Shown in pieces: positions 56,918-57,878 of a stretch of 57,878 nucleotides of DNA (position 1 is its first letter; each line of letters begins with the position of its first letter). The DNA comes from a virus: the IMG/VR virus record IMGVR_UViG_3300022752_000079, positions 1 to 57,878 of that record; one strand, given 5' to 3'. The notes beneath the pieces were generated by a model. The model saw only the letters and a list, made by a program, of their open reading frames with translations, ran no database searches and had not been told where the DNA came from. The position numbers and the translations under genes were made by a program.

Positions 56918-57005
56918 CAGTCAGGACAGGATTCGAACCTGTTAGGAGTTATTGACTATTACCTCCGCCGCTCACTCGGTGCGTCTACCATTCCGCCACC
57001 TGACT
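56918..57005 (-). tRNA. tRNA-like gene 4 of the AGTCAGG family
   Basis: 88 bases, the most tRNA-like of the four. Acceptor AGTCAGG/CCTGACT, D arm GCGGAATGGTAGACGC, T arm ACAGG TTCGAAT CCTGT, variable arm GGAG/CTCC. The anticodon arm CACCG AGTGAG CGGCG has one mismatch and a six-base loop, so no anticodon can be named. Confidence 0.6.
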
Positions 57006-57017
57006 ATGTCGGTTGCA

Positions 57018-57386
57018 TTACTTTTCAAATGCAACGAAAATTTTGTTACCGGCATACACCTCATTGCCGTCTTCATCAAAAACGCATACTGATTTACGAG
57101 GTCCGTCACCAGATAGGTAAATACTGTTACCTTTAAGTTCTTCAGTCGGTGCAAGTCCGTAAGCTACTAATGAATTGACAAAGTAATTGTCTGATTTACG
57201 TAAGGCCTCTAATGCAAGTCCGGCAGAATGGCAACCGAATTTAGTATCAAACTGGCTGAGATCAATGAAACGAGATTGAGGTTCAAACAGTTCCGGGAAC
57301 AATGTTTGTAATACTTGACGTGCTTCATCTGAGGTAGAAGCTGCTTGAAGAATTTGCTCTTCGGTTAGGATGTTAATGGTTTTCAT
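57018..57386 (-). CDS. Unknown protein, paralogue of 47101-47430
   Basis: A 122-residue protein sharing its N-terminal helix (EEQILQAASTSDEARQVLQT) and C-terminal half (YGLAPTEELKGNSIYLSG, VCVFDEDGNEV) with the protein at 47101-47430. Like that copy it lies upstream, in transcription, of a tRNA-like gene or relic. Function unknown. Confidence 0.65.
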   Translation of the reverse strand: MKTINILTEEQILQAASTSDEARQVLQTLFPELFEPQSRFIDLSQFDTKFGCHSAGLALEALRKSDNYFVNSLVAYGLAPTEELKGNSIYLSGDGPRKSVCVFDEDGNEVYAGNKIFVAFEK

Positions 57387-57412
57387 AATTGCTTTTTAAT
57401 TAACCTTATACT

Positions 57413-57443
57413 TAAAGATAGTAAGAATAGTTCAAATAAACAA
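57413..57443 (-). promoter_or_regulatory. Early promoter
   Basis: TTG, 20 bases, TATCTTTA, followed by a 26-base leader to ATG 57386. Confidence 0.78.
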
Positions 57444-57466
57444 GTAATTGCCGGAATTTTTTCGGG

Positions 57467-57485
57467 TTGACTATCAATTACTTAT
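57467..57485. promoter_or_regulatory. Operator-like repeat, variant
   Basis: TTGACTATCAATTACTTAT, 23 bases above the -33 element, the most divergent copy. Confidence 0.5.
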
Positions 57486-57498
57486 ACATTTCATTAAA

Positions 57499-57878
57499 TT
57501 AATGTAAGTACTTGCCTACCCAAACGATTTGACCGTTTGAGTTTGTTGTTGTTTTGGGTTTTACTATGTCTCCATTTATAGAGTGCATATAAACTTCTAT
57601 CTCACATTCAAAAGCAATAGGATATTTTGGCTGTTGGAGAGATTGTATAAAATCTTCAAAGAATAAAGGCTTGTATGTTTCTTCGTCTATTGCAAGCGCA
57701 TCAATATAAGCAGCATTCCATACCTTCCTCAAATCCTGCTCTGTGTACTTGTACTTCTCTTTGGCTTTGTCATACCCACGCATGAAATCAAATGCAGATG
57801 TGCCTGCTTTGTCCCCAATGCTAATCCCATATTTTTTAGCCAATTCAATAAAATCATCTTCCAATGGTGGTAATAAAT
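57499..57878 (-). CDS. Partial unknown protein (5' end beyond the window)
   Basis: A frame open to the right edge, ending at 57499. It reads LLPPLEDDFIELAKKYGISI, later TEQDLRKVWNAAYIDALAID and QPKYPIAFECEIEVYMHSIN. No ATG is available inside the window at the left of the frame, so the start lies outside. Similar small proteins occur in Bacteroides mobile elements, from memory only. Confidence 0.6.
   Translation of the reverse strand, partial: LLPPLEDDFIELAKKYGISIGDKAGTSAFDFMRGYDKAKEKYKYTEQDLRKVWNAAYIDALAIDEETYKPLFFEDFIQSLQQPKYPIAFECEIEVYMHSINGDIVKPKTTTNSNGQIVWVGKYLH

Overview
The window looks like part of a large T4-like (myovirus) phage genome that infects a Bacteroidetes host. The T4-type evidence is a portal protein (gp20-like), a large terminase, baseplate proteins gp6-, gp25- and gp5-like, a gp55-like late sigma factor, an SbcC/SbcD recombination nuclease and a DnaG-type primase. 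The host inference rests on promoters: eight early-type promoters read TTG, exactly 20 bases, then TATCTTTA, which fits the Bacteroidetes housekeeping promoter (-33 TTG, -7 TAnnTTTG). Starts also lack clear Shine-Dalgarno sequences. Essentially every gene reads on the minus strand, so transcription runs from high to low coordinates. No rRNA, insertion sequence or CRISPR array was seen.

Layout. 1-7.8 kb is the head and packaging block: a partial gene, a conserved head-cluster protein, the portal, the terminase and four small overlapping genes. The terminase is encoded in three pieces (N, middle, C) joined on paper by two atypically split inteins, with a homing-endonuclease gene between the first two pieces. 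7.8-17.3 kb holds a nucleotidyltransferase-ligase fusion, two fibre-like structural proteins, a fused SbcD-SbcC protein, primase and a T7-type Holliday junction endonuclease. 17.3-33.6 kb holds tail fibre and baseplate genes, the late sigma factor and a ClpP-like protease. 34-39.6 kb is a set of middle-type genes: UV damage endonuclease, phosphoesterase, YkuK-like RNase H fold, zinc-finger protein and several unknowns.

38.5-43.2 kb is a dense tRNA array: 25 recognisable tRNAs plus two isoleucine-anticodon tRNA-like genes that lack a D arm, together covering all 20 amino acids. The array also contains three tRNA-sized elements with acceptor-like stems but no T loop, and a second homing endonuclease that overlaps one of the odd tRNAs. 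43.3-44.9 kb is a small membrane-protein and lysis cluster with a GH73-type endolysin. 45-57.9 kb is an accessory or early region of small genes. It includes a MoxR ATPase/VWA protein/metallopeptidase module and four tRNA-like genes that share one acceptor, D and T arm framework but have divergent central domains.

Three recurrent regulatory signals separate the regions. Early promoters (TTG-N20-TATCTTTA) often sit below a 19-base element TTGATTATCAATAAGTTAT. A second promoter class, CAWTTGAT-N5-TAnnTTTA, precedes the middle genes and the tRNA array. An element CATATTTATA lies just upstream of many late-gene starts. Several promoters end only 4-5 bases before the ATG, which suggests leaderless transcripts. 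Function calls rest on recognised motifs only; no database search was run.
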